This document shows positions 44,661 through 56,393 of a DNA stretch of 64,000 bases, piece by piece. The DNA comes from Sycobia sp. Sy_11 (taxonomy: Eukaryota > Arthropoda > Insecta > Hymenoptera > Epichrysomallidae), in contig JACCIC010000027.1 of assembly GCA_018907035.1 (NCBI GenBank), positions 2,711,001 to 2,775,000 on the forward strand. Reading direction: 5' to 3'. Below the pieces are notes generated by a model, which searched no databases, was not told the origin of the DNA, and saw only the letters and a list, made by a program, of their open reading frames with translations. The position numbers and the translations under genes are program-made. How positions within the stretch are numbered: the first letter of the stretch is position 1; the number at the start of each line of letters is the position of its first letter.

Positions 44661-45208
44661 TAAATTAAATATCGTGTAAAATGAGTAGCGTGCGCAAAAT
44701 AGCGTAATAAGGTATAGTATAAGGATTAACATAGAATTCTGTCTTGAATGTTACAGATCGCAGGGCAAAAAGATTTTCTTTGTTTATTCCTCTTGTAAAT
44801 ATTTTCCTTTGTATAGTTTTTATTATGATATGTTTTTGTTATTTTTATATGAACATAATTGAGTAAAACGTGATTTTTTCCCGATCTCGTCTAAACTTCC
44901 CTTTCCTTTCAAATAGATCTTGGCGCTGCGGCGTAAGTTATCCCGAGGGGAAAAGGGAAACGTTACAAACTCTAAATTCAATACTTGTTTAAGTTCCAGT
45001 TTAAAATCACGTTCAAAATTATAAAGCTTCAACCTATCAATTTTAATTACATTTTTAAATAAAAAGAATGATTTTTATTTACTTTTTTATTAATTTTTTA
45101 TGAATTCAAGATTTGCATGTTGCGCTATTTTTATCTTTTTAGTTTATTTTTAGTTTTAGTTTATAAAACAAGGGGATTTACGCTATTCAAGCACCCCAAA
45201 GCGAACAA
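44661..45208. other. AT-rich, nothing recognised
   Basis: No gene. A short GC-richer patch near 44880-44970. Confidence 0.45.
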
Positions 45209-45276
45209 ATTTTACTACGTCCACGTCGTTGTTTCTGGGTAATCCTAAAAGTAAATAAGAAAATTCAAAGTAAAAT
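45209..45276 (-). repeat. Inverted arm 2 of the 1.6-kb unit
   Basis: It is the reverse-complement partner of the arm at 43700-43770. Confidence 0.85.
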
Positions 45277-45384
45277 GTCTGTAATATCAACCAAAGTAAA
45301 TATCAGAGCGTCACCATTGTTTTATACAAATGCCAACTGAATGACTTTAAATATAAAATGATCGAACATAGTTCAGCATCATTA

Positions 45385-45435
45385 ATGTCCTTTTTTGTTA
45401 AGAAAGGTCGTCAAGTAAGTTCGCCTCCTAATATA
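45385..45435. repeat. Loose end of a MAR3-related mariner
   Basis: AATGTCCTTTTTTGTTAAGA and AAGTAAGTTCGCCTCCTAA match the MAR3 end (reverse complement of 34412-34460). No transposase follows. Confidence 0.65.
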
Positions 45436-46255
45436 ATATTTAGAAATTAAAAAGATAGTAAGAAGTTGGTGAAAATTTTTATTAAAGCTTCATTAGAAAA
45501 CTTTGCAAAATTTATTAAAAGTTATCATGTTTCATAATGTTCATATATATATACTGTTTTTGAAACGGCGTGTTGAAATATCTAAGCCTTGTCTAAATAG
45601 TGTATCAAAAAGCACTTGAGAAACCATTAGCCATGAACGCTTTTAAGATTGTAAACTGAGTCCGATCGGTTTGATTACAGTCTGGGCCAACACTCTTTGT
45701 AATAATGTGCGTCACAGATGTTTTCTTATTTACCGCCGTTTCGAACCTTTTTCATACTCCTACATAGAGAAGATTTATGTGTATTGTATAGATATTCGTA
45801 GTTTTAGATTATTTTCTATAGAAATGCAAGGTTTCAGAACTCTTGATTTTGATACAATTTACTTACTCCTCGTAAACAGACATTCCCTCTCGTGTTAAGT
45901 AAATTAATTTTATAAAGTATTTCTTGAGTTTGATATTTTACTTCTTAATATTCCACACCACAATTTATATAAATTCAATAGTAGCTCTCATCCTCTTCGT
46001 TTACATCGAGAGTGCATTTAACATATTGAATTTAATATTCTCACAGATATAATCATAATACGATATAATGTATGTGATTGTATCTAAGATTGATTTGATT
46101 TCTATGAGTAGTTAAAGATGTTGGAAAAATCGCACTTTCTGGTCCGAAATTAAGTCAGAAAGTACGTACTTTTGACTGAGGGAGCAAAAAAATAATATTT
46201 TGAAGACATTTTGGGGTTGAAAACGCTGGAAACGTATTTGTATACTCAATATCAA
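45436..46255. other. AT-rich intron, nothing recognised
   Basis: No gene or repeat detected. Confidence 0.5.
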
Positions 46256-47530
46256 TTAGGTTATCAAATATCTCCCTTCCGCCTTTTGGTCTTATGAACT
46301 TCTCGGCTATGTACAAAGCGCTACAGAGCTCGTATCTGGCAATACTATACATCATTTGAAAGGTCTTGACATAACGTACAAAACGACGCTATGCATGATT
46401 AGTTTGGATATTGCGTTCAAAAGTTATAGACGTGTAAACACGGAGTTCACTAACGCCGAAATTCGTGCTATTTTAAAGTTTTCCTTCTTCAAAGGCAAAT
46501 CTGCTAGACGAACGTTCCGTGAGACCAATGGTGTTTTGGGAGATGGCAAGCTATCACTTCGAACCGCAGAGGAATGGTTTCGACGATTCAGAGCCTGTGA
46601 AAACGACATCATGGATAACCAGCCGGCGGAAGACCTGTGGCGACGAATACCGATCAAATCATGAAATTGATCGAGATAGATCGGCATGTGGCATCTCGTG
46701 ACATCGCTCAGGAGATGAGAGGTGGTCACCAAAGCATTTTAAACCAATCAACCACAAAAAAAGCTTGATGTTTGGGTGTCGCATGATTAAATGCCAAAAA
46801 ACCTTCTGGACCGAATCAACGCCTGCGATGTGCTGCTTAAACGAAACGAACTTGACCCATTTTTGAAGCGGATGGTGACTGGCGACGAAAAATGGATCGT
46901 ATTCGACATGATCAAGCGAAAGCGGTCGTGGTACAAGGCCGGTGGACTGTCCCAAACAGTGGCGAAGACGGGATTGACGGCCAGGAAGGTTTTGCTGTGT
47001 ATTTGGTGGGATTGGAGGGGAATCGTCCACTTTGAGCTGCTCCCATATGGCCAGATGATTAATTCTACCATCTACTGTGAACAACTGGACCGCTTGAAGT
47101 AGGCTATCGATCAGAAGCGTCCACACCTGGCTTACAGGTAGGGTGTAGTGTCCCACCAGGACAACGCCTGCCCACACACTTCGTTGATCACTCATCAGAA
47201 GCTACAGGAGTTCGGATGGGACGTTTTATCGCGTCCACCAAGTAGCCCGGACATAGCGCCAAGTGATTCTAACCTGTTCCAATTCATGTCGAACGCCCTT
47301 GGTGGTGTAAAGTTGGACTCCAAAGAGGCTTGTGAAAAGTGGTTGTCCGAGTTCTTCGCAAATAAGAAGACGGCTTTCTACGAGAGAGGTATTATGAAGT
47401 TGCCGTCTACATGGAAACAGATTATTGAAGAAAACGGCGCATATTTGAAGTAAATCCGACCACTGTAACACTTTTTATAAAGCATTGAATGAAGAGCAAA
47501 AAAGCGAAAGGGAGATATTTGACAACCTAA
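46256..47530 (+). mobile_element. Mariner element MAR8
   Basis: Ends TTAGGTTATCAAATATCTCC and (right, reverse-complemented) TTAGGTTGTCAAATATCTCC. TA follows the right end; the left flank is AA, so one side of the TA duplication is mutated. The length is 1275 bp. It is the same family as MAR7 and MAR9. Confidence 0.92.
46356..47453 (+). pseudogene. MAR8 mariner transposase, broken
   Basis: N-terminal part 46356-46664 (TNAEIRAILKFSFFKGKSAR, SLRTAEEWFRRFR), a frameshift, NTDQIMKLIEIDRHVASRDI in the next frame, a stop after about 46765, then 46791-47102 (NLLDRINACDVLLKRNELDP, MVTGDEKWIVFDM, VLLCIWWDWRG), a TAG at 47101, another stop near 47140, and 47148-47453 (HQDNACPHTS, SPDIAPSDSNLFQ, KLPSTWKQIIEENGAYLK). 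All three aspartates (TGDEKW, HQDN, PSDSN) are kept but the frame is broken at least four times. Confidence 0.9.
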
Positions 47531-47852
47531 TATATGTATAATATATTTTCCCTTCTTCTTTTTTCGGTGTTTGATTCCCGCGTTACTTTTGAGTAACGCG
47601 AGAGTATTTGAAAATGATGATTAATGTGAGTAAATGGAAATTCAATTTTCTAGTAATCATAGCTTACTAATTTAGTTCTCAACCTGACTGTTTGATTTAA
47701 TATCGCAACGACAATATATTTTCACAATATGTTTAACCTTTTGATTTATGAAATATAGCAATTAAAAGAAATACATTTTTCTGTGATATGGTTTCTATGT
47801 TCTCCATGATATGTATTCTATCTTGAAATGTATGATTTTTAGTACATTAATA
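47531..47852. other. AT-rich spacer
   Basis: Nothing recognised. Confidence 0.5.
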
Positions 47853-49088
47853 CCATGTGATAAAATTTGACCCGGACTGACAAAAAAACATTTTTACGTA
47901 TTTTAGTACAAATCTTTATTATCGCCTTCAAAATAGACTCCTTTCGAGCCAATACAAACATGTCAAGTCTTAATCTAATTTTACATGCACCTGTTGTAAG
48001 CCTGACCTAGGATTGCCTTCAGTTCCTTTAGAGTATTACTTTTGATGGTTTCAATGGACTCATGGTGAGTTCCCTGAAGCGGATTTTTGAGTTTCGAAAA
48101 GAGGAAAAAGTCACAGAAAGCCAAATCTGGCGAAACCATAGCAGAGCTATGACTTCCATTTCGTGTTTGGCCAAAATATCGTGGTGAAAAAACCATGAAC
48201 TGTCTATCCACAAATCCGATCCTTTTCGACGAATTGCTTCACGTAGACGCCTCAAAATGGCCAAGTAGTACTCCTTATTGACCGCTTGACCTGGAACGAA
48301 TGCATGGTAAACTATCCCATGCTAATTGAAAAAAAAACAATGAGCATCACCTTGATTTTCGGCTGACTTTGACGTGGTTTTTTCGGTTTCGGCTCATTTT
48401 TGAGCGGTATTCGCTAGATTGTTGGGCAGTTTTGACGTCATATTCATAAATCTATTTCTCGTTACCAGTAATGATGCGTTTGATGAATGTAGAATCCTCA
48501 GCTAGGTTTTGAAGCATCTCTTTTGCGTCCTCTACTCGACGTTGTTTTTGCAAAAGATTCCGATGTTTTGAAACGAGTCTAGCATTGACATGCTTCATAA
48601 GAGATGTTGAGAGCCTCTGGTATCTCTCTGATGCCGACACGACGATTTTGGAGCAGCATTTTCTCAACTTTTTCGATGTTATCGTCGTTAACAGAGGTGG
48701 ATGGGCGACTTGCACGAGGAAAGTTTTCGATAACTTCACGACCTTCTCTGAATGCTTTGTACCACTCAAATACTTCCGTCCGCGATGAAGTAGACTTCTC
48801 AAAAAACTTGTGCAGCATTTTCAACCTTTCCGTAATCGTGATTCCATTCGAAACACAAAATATCAAGCAAACTTGTCGATCAACTTTTTTCCATAGTCTA
48901 TATCGCCAGACAAACTTTTTGCGTCGTAAACAATAAATTAACAAACAACACACACTAATGGAGATTTGACGCGTAAATTGCACACGAACATCAAGAAAGA
49001 TTGTACCAATATAGAGAAACAAAATTTACCGATTCAGTTTACGCGCAGAGTTTAAATGCATCAGTTCGTATCAAATGTGATCATATGG
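47853..49088 (-). mobile_element. Mariner element MAR10
   Basis: TA at 47851-47852 and 49089-49090. The left end is CCATGTGATAAAATTTGACC and the right end, reverse-complemented, is CCATATGATCACATTTGATA, imperfect inverted repeats. The length is 1236 bp. Confidence 0.85.
47981..49022 (-). pseudogene. MAR10 mariner transposase, broken
   Basis: From the minus strand: LKMLHKFFEKSTSSRTEVFE, WYKAFREGREVIENFPRASR, PSTSVNDDNIEKVEKML, RVGIREIPEALNISYE (49022-48579), then in another frame LVSKHRNLLQKQRRVEDAKE, DSTFIKRIITGNEK (48802-48452), then SSWFFHHDILAKHEMEVIAL (48264-48028). The first catalytic motif is TGNEK (TGDE in relatives), so the first aspartate is lost, and the second region has a deletion after HHD. 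It is inactive. Confidence 0.88.
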
Positions 49089-49090
49089 TA

Positions 49091-49725
49091 CATATTCATT
49101 TGTTTTTATTAATGCATTATATTATCGCCATGGCAGTCAGAACATTCTTCTGTAAATTTGTTAACAGTAATCCACTCTGTTTTAATACACATTGATTGGC
49201 CTTTTCCAAATTTCTATACTTCATTTAATATTAATCTTTATCGCATGCAAAAAAATTCTCTGTCAGGTGGCAGAATAATATTTTTACTTCTAAATTAATG
49301 CTTAAAATAGGATTGACATTTTAGTCACGTTAAATATTAAAAATTTTGGGAAATTATATTTTGAAAACTATATATTTAGTAAATGCCTCTTAAATTTTAG
49401 ATAGATCTTCTCCCAGTTTTAACCTGTTTTTAGAAATTTTTCAAGAAATTTTTAAGAGCTTACCAAGTTGATGGAATATCATTTTTAAAATTTAAAGGGG
49501 ATGCAATCAAATAATAAGGTCAATGACCAAATTCCGCGGTTTGTGTACGTTTGATCTTCGATTTTTTTTATTTTATATTATTGTACTTGACCCGAACATA
49601 TGTTCACAATTTCAGTTATATAGCATTTTTAATTTATTTGCGAGTGGTATAAAGTTTAGAAGTGTTATGTCTGATCGACGAGTTCCTGCTATTGAAAAAA
49701 ATGGATCAAAGATTTTTCATTAAAT
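49091..49725. other. Intron spacer, nothing firm
   Basis: Mostly AT-rich. Near 49505 the words CAAATAATAAGGTCAATGACC resemble a mariner end (compare MAR11), but no element follows. Confidence 0.4.
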
Positions 49726-49727
49726 TA

Positions 49728-51013
49728 TCAGGTATGTGAATAAGTCTTTCCCGTTTTTTTTTCAAATTTTGAGCCTTTATTGTGAAAAAATGGTTACAAA
49801 TGAATTATTGAAAGTATTGGCCATCGCTAGCTACAACTTTTTCCCATCTTTCTGGCAACATACGAATCCCGTTGCGAAAAAATTCGACCGGTTTGGCCTC
49901 TATCCAGTCATCCACCCATTTTTTGGCTTCCTCGTAGGAATGGAAGTGCTGGTCAGCCAGGCCATGCGTCATCGATCTGAAGAGATGGTAATCAGACGGA
50001 GCAACGTCTGGACTATACGGCGGGTGGGGTAGGACTTCCCATTTGAGCGTTTCTAAGTATGTTTTCACCGGCGGTGCAACATGTGGGCGAGCATTGTCAT
50101 GTTGCAAAATAACTTTGTCGTGCCTGTCGGAGTATTGTAGCCGTTTTTCTCGCAGTGCGCGGCTCAAACGCATCAATTGTCGTCGATAGACCTCGCCTGT
50201 GATCCTTTCATTCGGTTTCAGAAGCTCATAGTAAACCACACCTAGCTGGTCCCACCATATACAGAGCATGAGCTTGGCGCCATGAATATTTGGCTTGGCC
50301 GTCGATGATGATGCATGGCCGGGTAGTCCCCATGATTTTCTTCGCTTCGGATTATCGTAACGCATCCACTTTTCATCGCCAGTCACGATACGATGCAGAA
50401 AACCCTTTCTTTTATGTCGCTGAAGCAGCTGTTCGCAAGTGAAAAAACGCCGTTCGACGTCTCTCAGCTTCAGTTCGTACGGCACCCAATTTCCTTGCTT
50501 TTGGATCATTCCCATGGCTTTCAAACGCTTGGAAATGGTTGTTCGGTCAACTCCCAATGCTTCAGCAAGTTCTTCTTGCGTTTGACAAGAATCTTCATCA
50601 AGCAAAGTCGCTAATTCTCGATCTTCAAAGATTTGCGGCCGCCCGGAACGCTCCTTGTCTTCCACGTCGAAATCACCGCTTTTGAAGCGTCGAAACCATC
50701 CGCGAACACTTGAATCATCGACACAACCTTCTCCATAAGCCTCCTGAAGCAATCGATGCGTCTCGGCAGCAGATTTCTTCAAATTGAACCAATAAAGTGA
50801 AACTTCCCGCAAATGACGTCAACTCGGCTCAAATTTCGACATTTTCACGATATCAAAAATTTATGATCCAAAAAAATTTAACTAATGTGTTAGTATGGAA
50901 TTGTTGACATATGAATAAGCTTTGATTATGACATATGTAACCATTGAATACTCGCACAGTATTGGTGGCGCCATCTCTTATAAAAAACGGGAAAGACTTA
51001 TTCACACTCCTAA
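49728..51013 (-). mobile_element. Mariner element MAR2, nearly intact
   Basis: TA at 49726-49727 and 51014-51015. It has the same ends as MAR1: TCAGGTATGTGAATAAG on the left and, reverse-complemented, TTAGGAGTGTGAATAAG on the right. It is 1286 bp, full length for the family, and differs from MAR1 by few bases plus the 17 bp that MAR1 has lost. Confidence 0.95.
49805..50842 (-). pseudogene. MAR2 mariner transposase, one early stop
   Basis: From ATG 50842 the frame has 345 codons before the stop at 49805. A single TGA at codon 8 (50821-50819; MAR1 has CGA) interrupts it; from codon 9 on it is open. Helix-turn-helix parts: VRGWFRRFKSGDFDVEDKE and DRTTISKRLKAMGMIQK. WVPYEL links to the catalytic core: TGDEKWMRYDN, ILQHDNARPHVAPPVK and YSPDVAPSDYHLF, with all three aspartates of D,D34D. 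It is the best preserved transposase in the window. No in-frame ATG between the stop and the catalytic core is well placed to rescue the DNA-binding part, so this copy is probably inactive on its own. Confidence 0.95.
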
Positions 51014-51015
51014 TA

Positions 51016-51782
51016 GCTCTGGATGACCCAGCACATCAGTAACTGATGAGCAGAGTTTGTTCTGAAATAAGAACAAACAAATAACAACAAGCCTTGTTCA
51101 AAAGTTGTTAAATGACACCAATGATGACTCAGATTTGCTCAAAAGGGCGAGAGAAGGTGATGAAACGTGGGCGTCATGCCGAATCTAAGGTTTTTAAATT
51201 AAAAGGCTTCTAAAATCATTGCAGAAGACGAATTATGGATCGCAAAGACGAGAAAAATACACTAAGTTCCATTAAATATCAAGGAATTGCTTATCGCTTT
51301 CTTTGGTTATTGTGGTGTAGTACATTAGGAGTTGAAAAGTAGAAGCTTGTAAATTAAGAAGTAGTATTACCATGTAATTATGCGCCTTTTGTGTAAAGCA
51401 ATACGATGAAAACATCCGGAATTATGAAAAAAAGTCATGGTTAATGCGCCAGTTCACACGTCATTGCTTATCCGTTTTTTGGTTTCAATAATAAAATTTA
51501 AATTTAAACTAATAATATAATTTTTTGATCAATACTCATACCGTATTCATGCTACAATCGCCGTATTATCAGATTTGACATCTTGTGACAACACAATTGT
51601 GAACTGATAATTGAAGACTTTGACGCTTTTGTAGGAATTTCATTTAGATCAACTAAAATTATAGTAATTGACATTTATGATCTCGGAAGAGATCAGTCCC
51701 GCTTGGTGCCAAACACGTGCCATTTTTTTTGGAAAAATAGTGTCTTATTAACATGTACGAACAGATAATTTCGAACTATTAA
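51016..51782. other. Intron spacer, nothing recognised
   Basis: No gene or repeat detected. Confidence 0.45.
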
Positions 51783-52822
51783 CTAGTCATAAAACGCATC
51801 ATTACGAGCGATGAGACTTGGATCTAAGCTCACGATCTCGAAACAATGGGTCAATCGAGAGAATCTGACTAAAGTTGAGACAAAACTGGAAAAACCACAA
51901 CAAAGTAGCTCTAAAATCAAGGTCATGTTAACAATTTCTTCGATTATTGTCGTGTGGAGCATTCTCAATTCCTTTAGATGTATCAAACTGTTAACAAGGA
52001 ATGTTATCTCAGTGTTATGTGTTGTTTGTGTGAATCTGTTTGCAAAAAAGACCGGTGCTATGGTAAAACAATTCTTAATTTTTGCATCACGATAATGCAC
52101 CATCTTACACGGCACTGGTTGTTCGTGAGCATTTTGTCACATACCCACGATTCATCACCAGTTATAACTTTTGTTTAGAAAATCAGCATCATTATTGACT
52201 TCAATCATAATCTCTTGAGCTATGGTCATGCGACAGTTGTTTTGATCAAAATTAAGCAGTTTTAGAACGAATTTCGCTGACACACGTCTCATGTCCAAGA
52301 CATCCGAAAAAACAGCATGGCATAAGCCAACAGATACGACAACATCTTCAGTAACATTTGTGATAGTGATTCGACAGATTCTTAACACAATATCTTTCAC
52401 TGCTTGAACGTTTTCACGTGTGGTTGACCTGTTAGGAAGTGCAGGATGAGGTTCGACTTCGACATCCGCTCGCCCTTTTTGGAACAGCTAGTACCACTTA
52501 TACATAATCTTTTTACTTAAAGTAGATTCACCGTATGTAACTATCAACATTTCTAAAGTTTCAGAACACTGAATTCCATTTTTGACACAAAATTTAAAGC
52601 AAATTCTTTACTCCATTTTTTTGGTAAAAAAAATCGCCAAGCTCACGAAACACTTAAAACTTTGTATACCTATCACAAATAAACAAATAATGCTATAGAA
52701 ATAAAATCGTGTATATATGCTCAGTATACCTGTACCTATAGGAAATAAGAAGAATCGATAATCAAACTGACGTAACCTCCCTTGATATTTCCAAAGTCAC
52801 CTTATTATTTGAATGTACCTCG
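51783..52822 (-). mobile_element. Mariner remnant MAR11
   Basis: The right end, reverse-complemented, reads CGAGGTACATTCAAATAATA and is followed on the plus strand by TA (52823). The transposase on the minus strand is heavily broken: KDIVLRICRITITNVTEDVV, MRRVSAKFVLKLLNFDQNN, RMTIAQEIMIEVNNDADFLN (52400-52155), then ITGDE-like sequence near 52145 and scraps to about 51790. The left end is missing. Confidence 0.8.
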
Positions 52823-52824
52823 TA

Positions 52825-54250
52825 TATATTATTTTATATACAGATTTTGTGATCCGAGATAGTCTCGGCTGATTGACATAGGCACCGCTGTAATAATTTA
52901 CATGTGCTTTGCTTACAAACACATCGTAGACCTCCGTCGCTGATTAGCACCGATATTTGGAAGCATAAATAGAGCGACGTTAAACAACATAAAAACATAT
53001 ACAGATTTTAAATGAGTTGATTCCTATAGTTATGAACTAAAATTGAAGTTTTTATTTGTAATGAGTATTATATATTTCTAAATAGATCAACTTCGACATT
53101 TTATTATTCTTGTAATTAATTAATTCTAAGTAATGGAACATATATATATATATATATTGTAACCGCACCTGCACACACGGCTACTTACTTACGTAGATAC
53201 TCTGCTACCTTGCTGCATACCTGAGAGAGAAAAGGGTCTAAAGTAGAATACTGTCTTAAAAAACCCTCACCCTCTGAATCAGTTACGTAGTTTATGGATA
53301 GAATTTAAGTGCACTAAAAGTTAATAAATAATAAATAAAATTTATTTATATTTTGTTAAAGGAATTGAAATTCAATAGAATAAAAAAAATCGTTTCATTC
53401 TTTACAGGTAGCGGTTAATATAATTAGGTTATTAGCATTGGAAATATCTATGAAAAAAATTTTATCAAAAAATATAATCTTTTTTTATATGGAGTAAGTA
53501 AGTTTTGGTAATTTCATTAATGTCAATAACCCTATGAAAAAGACACATTACAAATAGATTGATGAAAAGAAGTTCCCAGGAACATAAAGAGTTTAAAGCA
53601 GTTCCTTATAAAATGACAATGCTATGTTGTTCAAAGTTTCATTTGAAATTTTAATTTACGGAAATTTATAATACGTTCTTAGTATCAAACGACATTTTGC
53701 TCTTGAGCGCCTTGAAAAATATTTCTGATCTGAAGATAATGATAGAAACACAGTTTTATTATAAATAAAGTTTTGTAAGTGATTTATTAGCAAAAGAGAT
53801 AGCAACACATGTGTAATTCTTAACACCCTGTATATCGCTCTTTGTAAGAATCCGCTTTCTCTGCGTAATGTGCTATTTATTAATAGCTTTGCTTCAAATA
53901 AAATAATATTATATATTATATATTAGTATTATATACTATTAGTATTTTATTATTATGTATATTAGTATTATATATTATGATATAAGCAGTAAAATCGATG
54001 TTTTACAAGACGAGTTTGTTGTTTATGTTTCCTAGTTTCGCTCAGGAGTACAATGAATGTGGAGCTCAAACTCAGTTATCACATGTATGCTAAAATGTAT
54101 TGTTTTTTATTCCATTTTTCTTATTATTTTTGCAATATAATATTCACTAATTGAAAACATATATAAAATTTGTTTATGAAAAATAACTTCAAAATTTGAA
54201 ATAAATTTTGATTGGCTAATATTTACAAGTAAATGTGCTTATATATTCAG
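52825..54250. other. Last part of the giant intron, nothing recognised
   Basis: AT-rich; a (TA)n tract at about 53139-53158. It ends with the acceptor TATATATTCAG of Mtr4 exon B. Confidence 0.6.
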
Positions 54251-54517
54251 GTAATGCGTGAAGTAGGTTGGGTTATATTTGATGAAATTCACTATATGAG
54301 AGATAAAGAAAGAGGCGTGGTTTGGGAAGAAACTTTAATTTTATTGCCAGATAATGTTCACTATGTGTTTCTTTCTGCTACGATTCCAAATGCTAGACAG
54401 TTTGTAGAATGGGTTGCACATTTACACCATCAGCCATGTCATGTAGTATATACAGACTACAGACCGACTCCTTTACAGCACTACATATTTCCTGTTGGAG
54501 GGGATGGAATTCATTTG
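54251..54517 (+). CDS. Mtr4: Mtr4 RNA helicase, exon B (motifs II and III)
   Basis: The exon starts in phase 0 after AG at 54249-54250 and encodes [20 protein letters not shown], then [33 protein letters not shown] and [24 protein letters not shown] is the DExH Walker B box and SATIPN is motif III of Ski2-like helicases; these couple ATP use to RNA unwinding. The end is not certain. A phase-0 donor GTTGGT at 54518 gives [12 protein letters not shown], the normal family sequence; a stronger donor GTAAAA at 54522 with a shifted acceptor would drop one valine. Confidence 0.95.
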
Positions 54518-54582
54518 GTTGGTAAAATTTATTATATCTTTTTATTAATATTTAAATTCATTTCACATCTATATGCTTTTAG

Positions 54583-55155
54583 GTCGTAGACGAACATGGT
54601 CATTTTAAAGAAGACAATTTTAATAGAGCAATGGACTGTTTACAAGGAGGTATTATAATCGGTGATACAAAAGGACACAAAAGTGGAATGCATAAAAACA
54701 ATGCCGGACAAACAAATATTTTCAAGATAGTAAAAATGATAATGGAACGGAATTTTGCTCCTGTTATTATTTTTAGTTTTTCAAAAAAAGACTGCGAAGT
54801 TTATGCTATGCAGCTTTCCAAATTAGATTTAAATACTGTAGAAGAAAAAAAATTAGTTGATGAAATATTCATTAATGCTATGGATGTTCTTAGTGAAGAT
54901 GATCGTAAACTACCACAGGTTGAAAATGTTTTACCTTTACTAAGACGTGGGATTGGTATACATCATGGTGGGCTTCTTCCAATATTAAAAGAAACTGTAG
55001 AAATATTATTTGGTGAAGGATTGATAAAAGCATTATTTGCAACTGAAACTTTTGCAATGGGTTTAAATATGCCTGCTAGAACAGTTTTGTTTACTGCACC
55101 ACGTAAATTTGACGGAAAAGATTTTCGATGGATTACATCTGGTGAATATATTCAG
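54583..55155 (+). CDS. Mtr4: Mtr4 RNA helicase, exon C (motifs IV and V)
   Basis: The exon starts after AG at 54581-54582 (TATGCTTTTAG) and ends at donor CAG|GTATTC (GT at 55156), 191 codons, phase 0 on both sides. It encodes [72 protein letters not shown] and [15 protein letters not shown]. This is the RecA2 domain up to just before motif VI (MSGRAGRRG in the family), which must be in the next exon, outside or not found in the window. The small intron before it is about 65 bp. No stops or frameshifts are seen, so the gene is probably functional. Confidence 0.95.
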
Positions 55156-56342
55156 GTATTCCAAAATACTTCTTACTGTTGTTCTCAAATAAAGTACTAT
55201 CTTTCTGGTTCAAAAGTATAAAAATATCTCTTATTGTAAGTATTGGATATTATTTTATCATAGTAATAAAAAATTAGAATGTACACGAGCTTATTCCATT
55301 TTATGAGCATGAATCATAGTCGTTGCAAAAAGTACAGAAAAATACTTTTGCCTTACAGCCGATTCGCCATGACTAGTGAGAAATAAAATTAAAGCAAAAT
55401 AATGTCAGTTCATTAAGGTAAGGTAATGAATCAGGATTTATGAACTGATATTTTTTTTGGTGAGGGTATCTAATGAAAAGAGGCGCTGTGATTCGTTATT
55501 TGTATTTCTCTCCATAGCATAATTAGTATTCCAAAAGGGCAATACTCCGATTTTTCTACAAAAGGAGATAAAAACGCATCTAGACACACATTTCTCCAGG
55601 TGCAACACGAGTAGTTAATCCCTGACCACTAAATACTCTCAATTCTTCAAAGAGGTTGACCAGACAAGTTTTAGATACCCACACTAAAGATATCATCAGA
55701 ATCTCTCCGAATATCGCTAACAGATACCCATGTTTTTGGTATCAGAACTCTATTTTCCATTTAGTTTTCTTCTGTCTCTTTTTTTCCTATTTATTTTCCT
55801 GCATATTACTACCATTCTTATGCAGTATTTTCTGATATATGCAGTATGTTGTGAAATTTGATTACTGTTTGATTTAATTGTACACTTATCCCTACGTGAA
55901 TACGAAGAGTTAGATCATGGAATCTTTTATTCATGGAGATTTTACCTGATTGCATTAATTTTACATATAAAATCTATATATTGTTTTTCTTTTTGTATTT
56001 CATAATACTAACGATTTAGGTACATAAGAAATGCTTCGACCAATTTCTAATTAGAAAACTACTCTGCAGACGATTGCACCTTTAATTTTCATTCGCTAGT
56101 ATACGAAAGCGCAGGCTAAAAGGGGGCAATATTATTGTTTAGATTTTTTAGTCTGTGCCACCAATTTTTCCGTCACTTATATAGAGCAATTAATTATTAT
56201 TGCAATGGTAACTCCTTTAAGCAAAACGTAACACTTATTCTTCATAAAGTATGGAATGCACGGTTTAAAAGGTAGGATGATGCTTATGATTTTTTTTATT
56301 CTAATCAATTTCATTAATTTATAATAAAGTATTTACAAATTT

Positions 56343-56389
<47 letters not shown>

Positions 56390-56393
56390 TATA
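55156..56393. other. Mtr4 intron, AT-rich, nothing recognised
   Basis: No gene. A (TA)n tract at about 56346-56386 abuts MAR9. The following Mtr4 exon is not visible up to 64000. Confidence 0.6.

Larger units (their letters stand above)
15800..54250 (+). other. Mtr4: Giant Mtr4 intron, 38,451 bp
   Basis: The intron runs from donor GTGAGA to acceptor TATATATTCAG. Both sides are in phase 0 and the joined protein reads [19 protein letters not shown], matching the unbroken order of Mtr4 helicases. At least twenty transposon copies or fragments on both strands lie inside it: a Tc1, nine mariners, two LINEs, a Gypsy, a Penelope and a Helitron scrap. Confidence 0.9.

Noticed and set aside
49505..49540. 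Left end of mariner MAR11
   Set aside because: The words are similar to the MAR11 right end, but MAR2 and unrelated sequence lie between, and the similarity is short.
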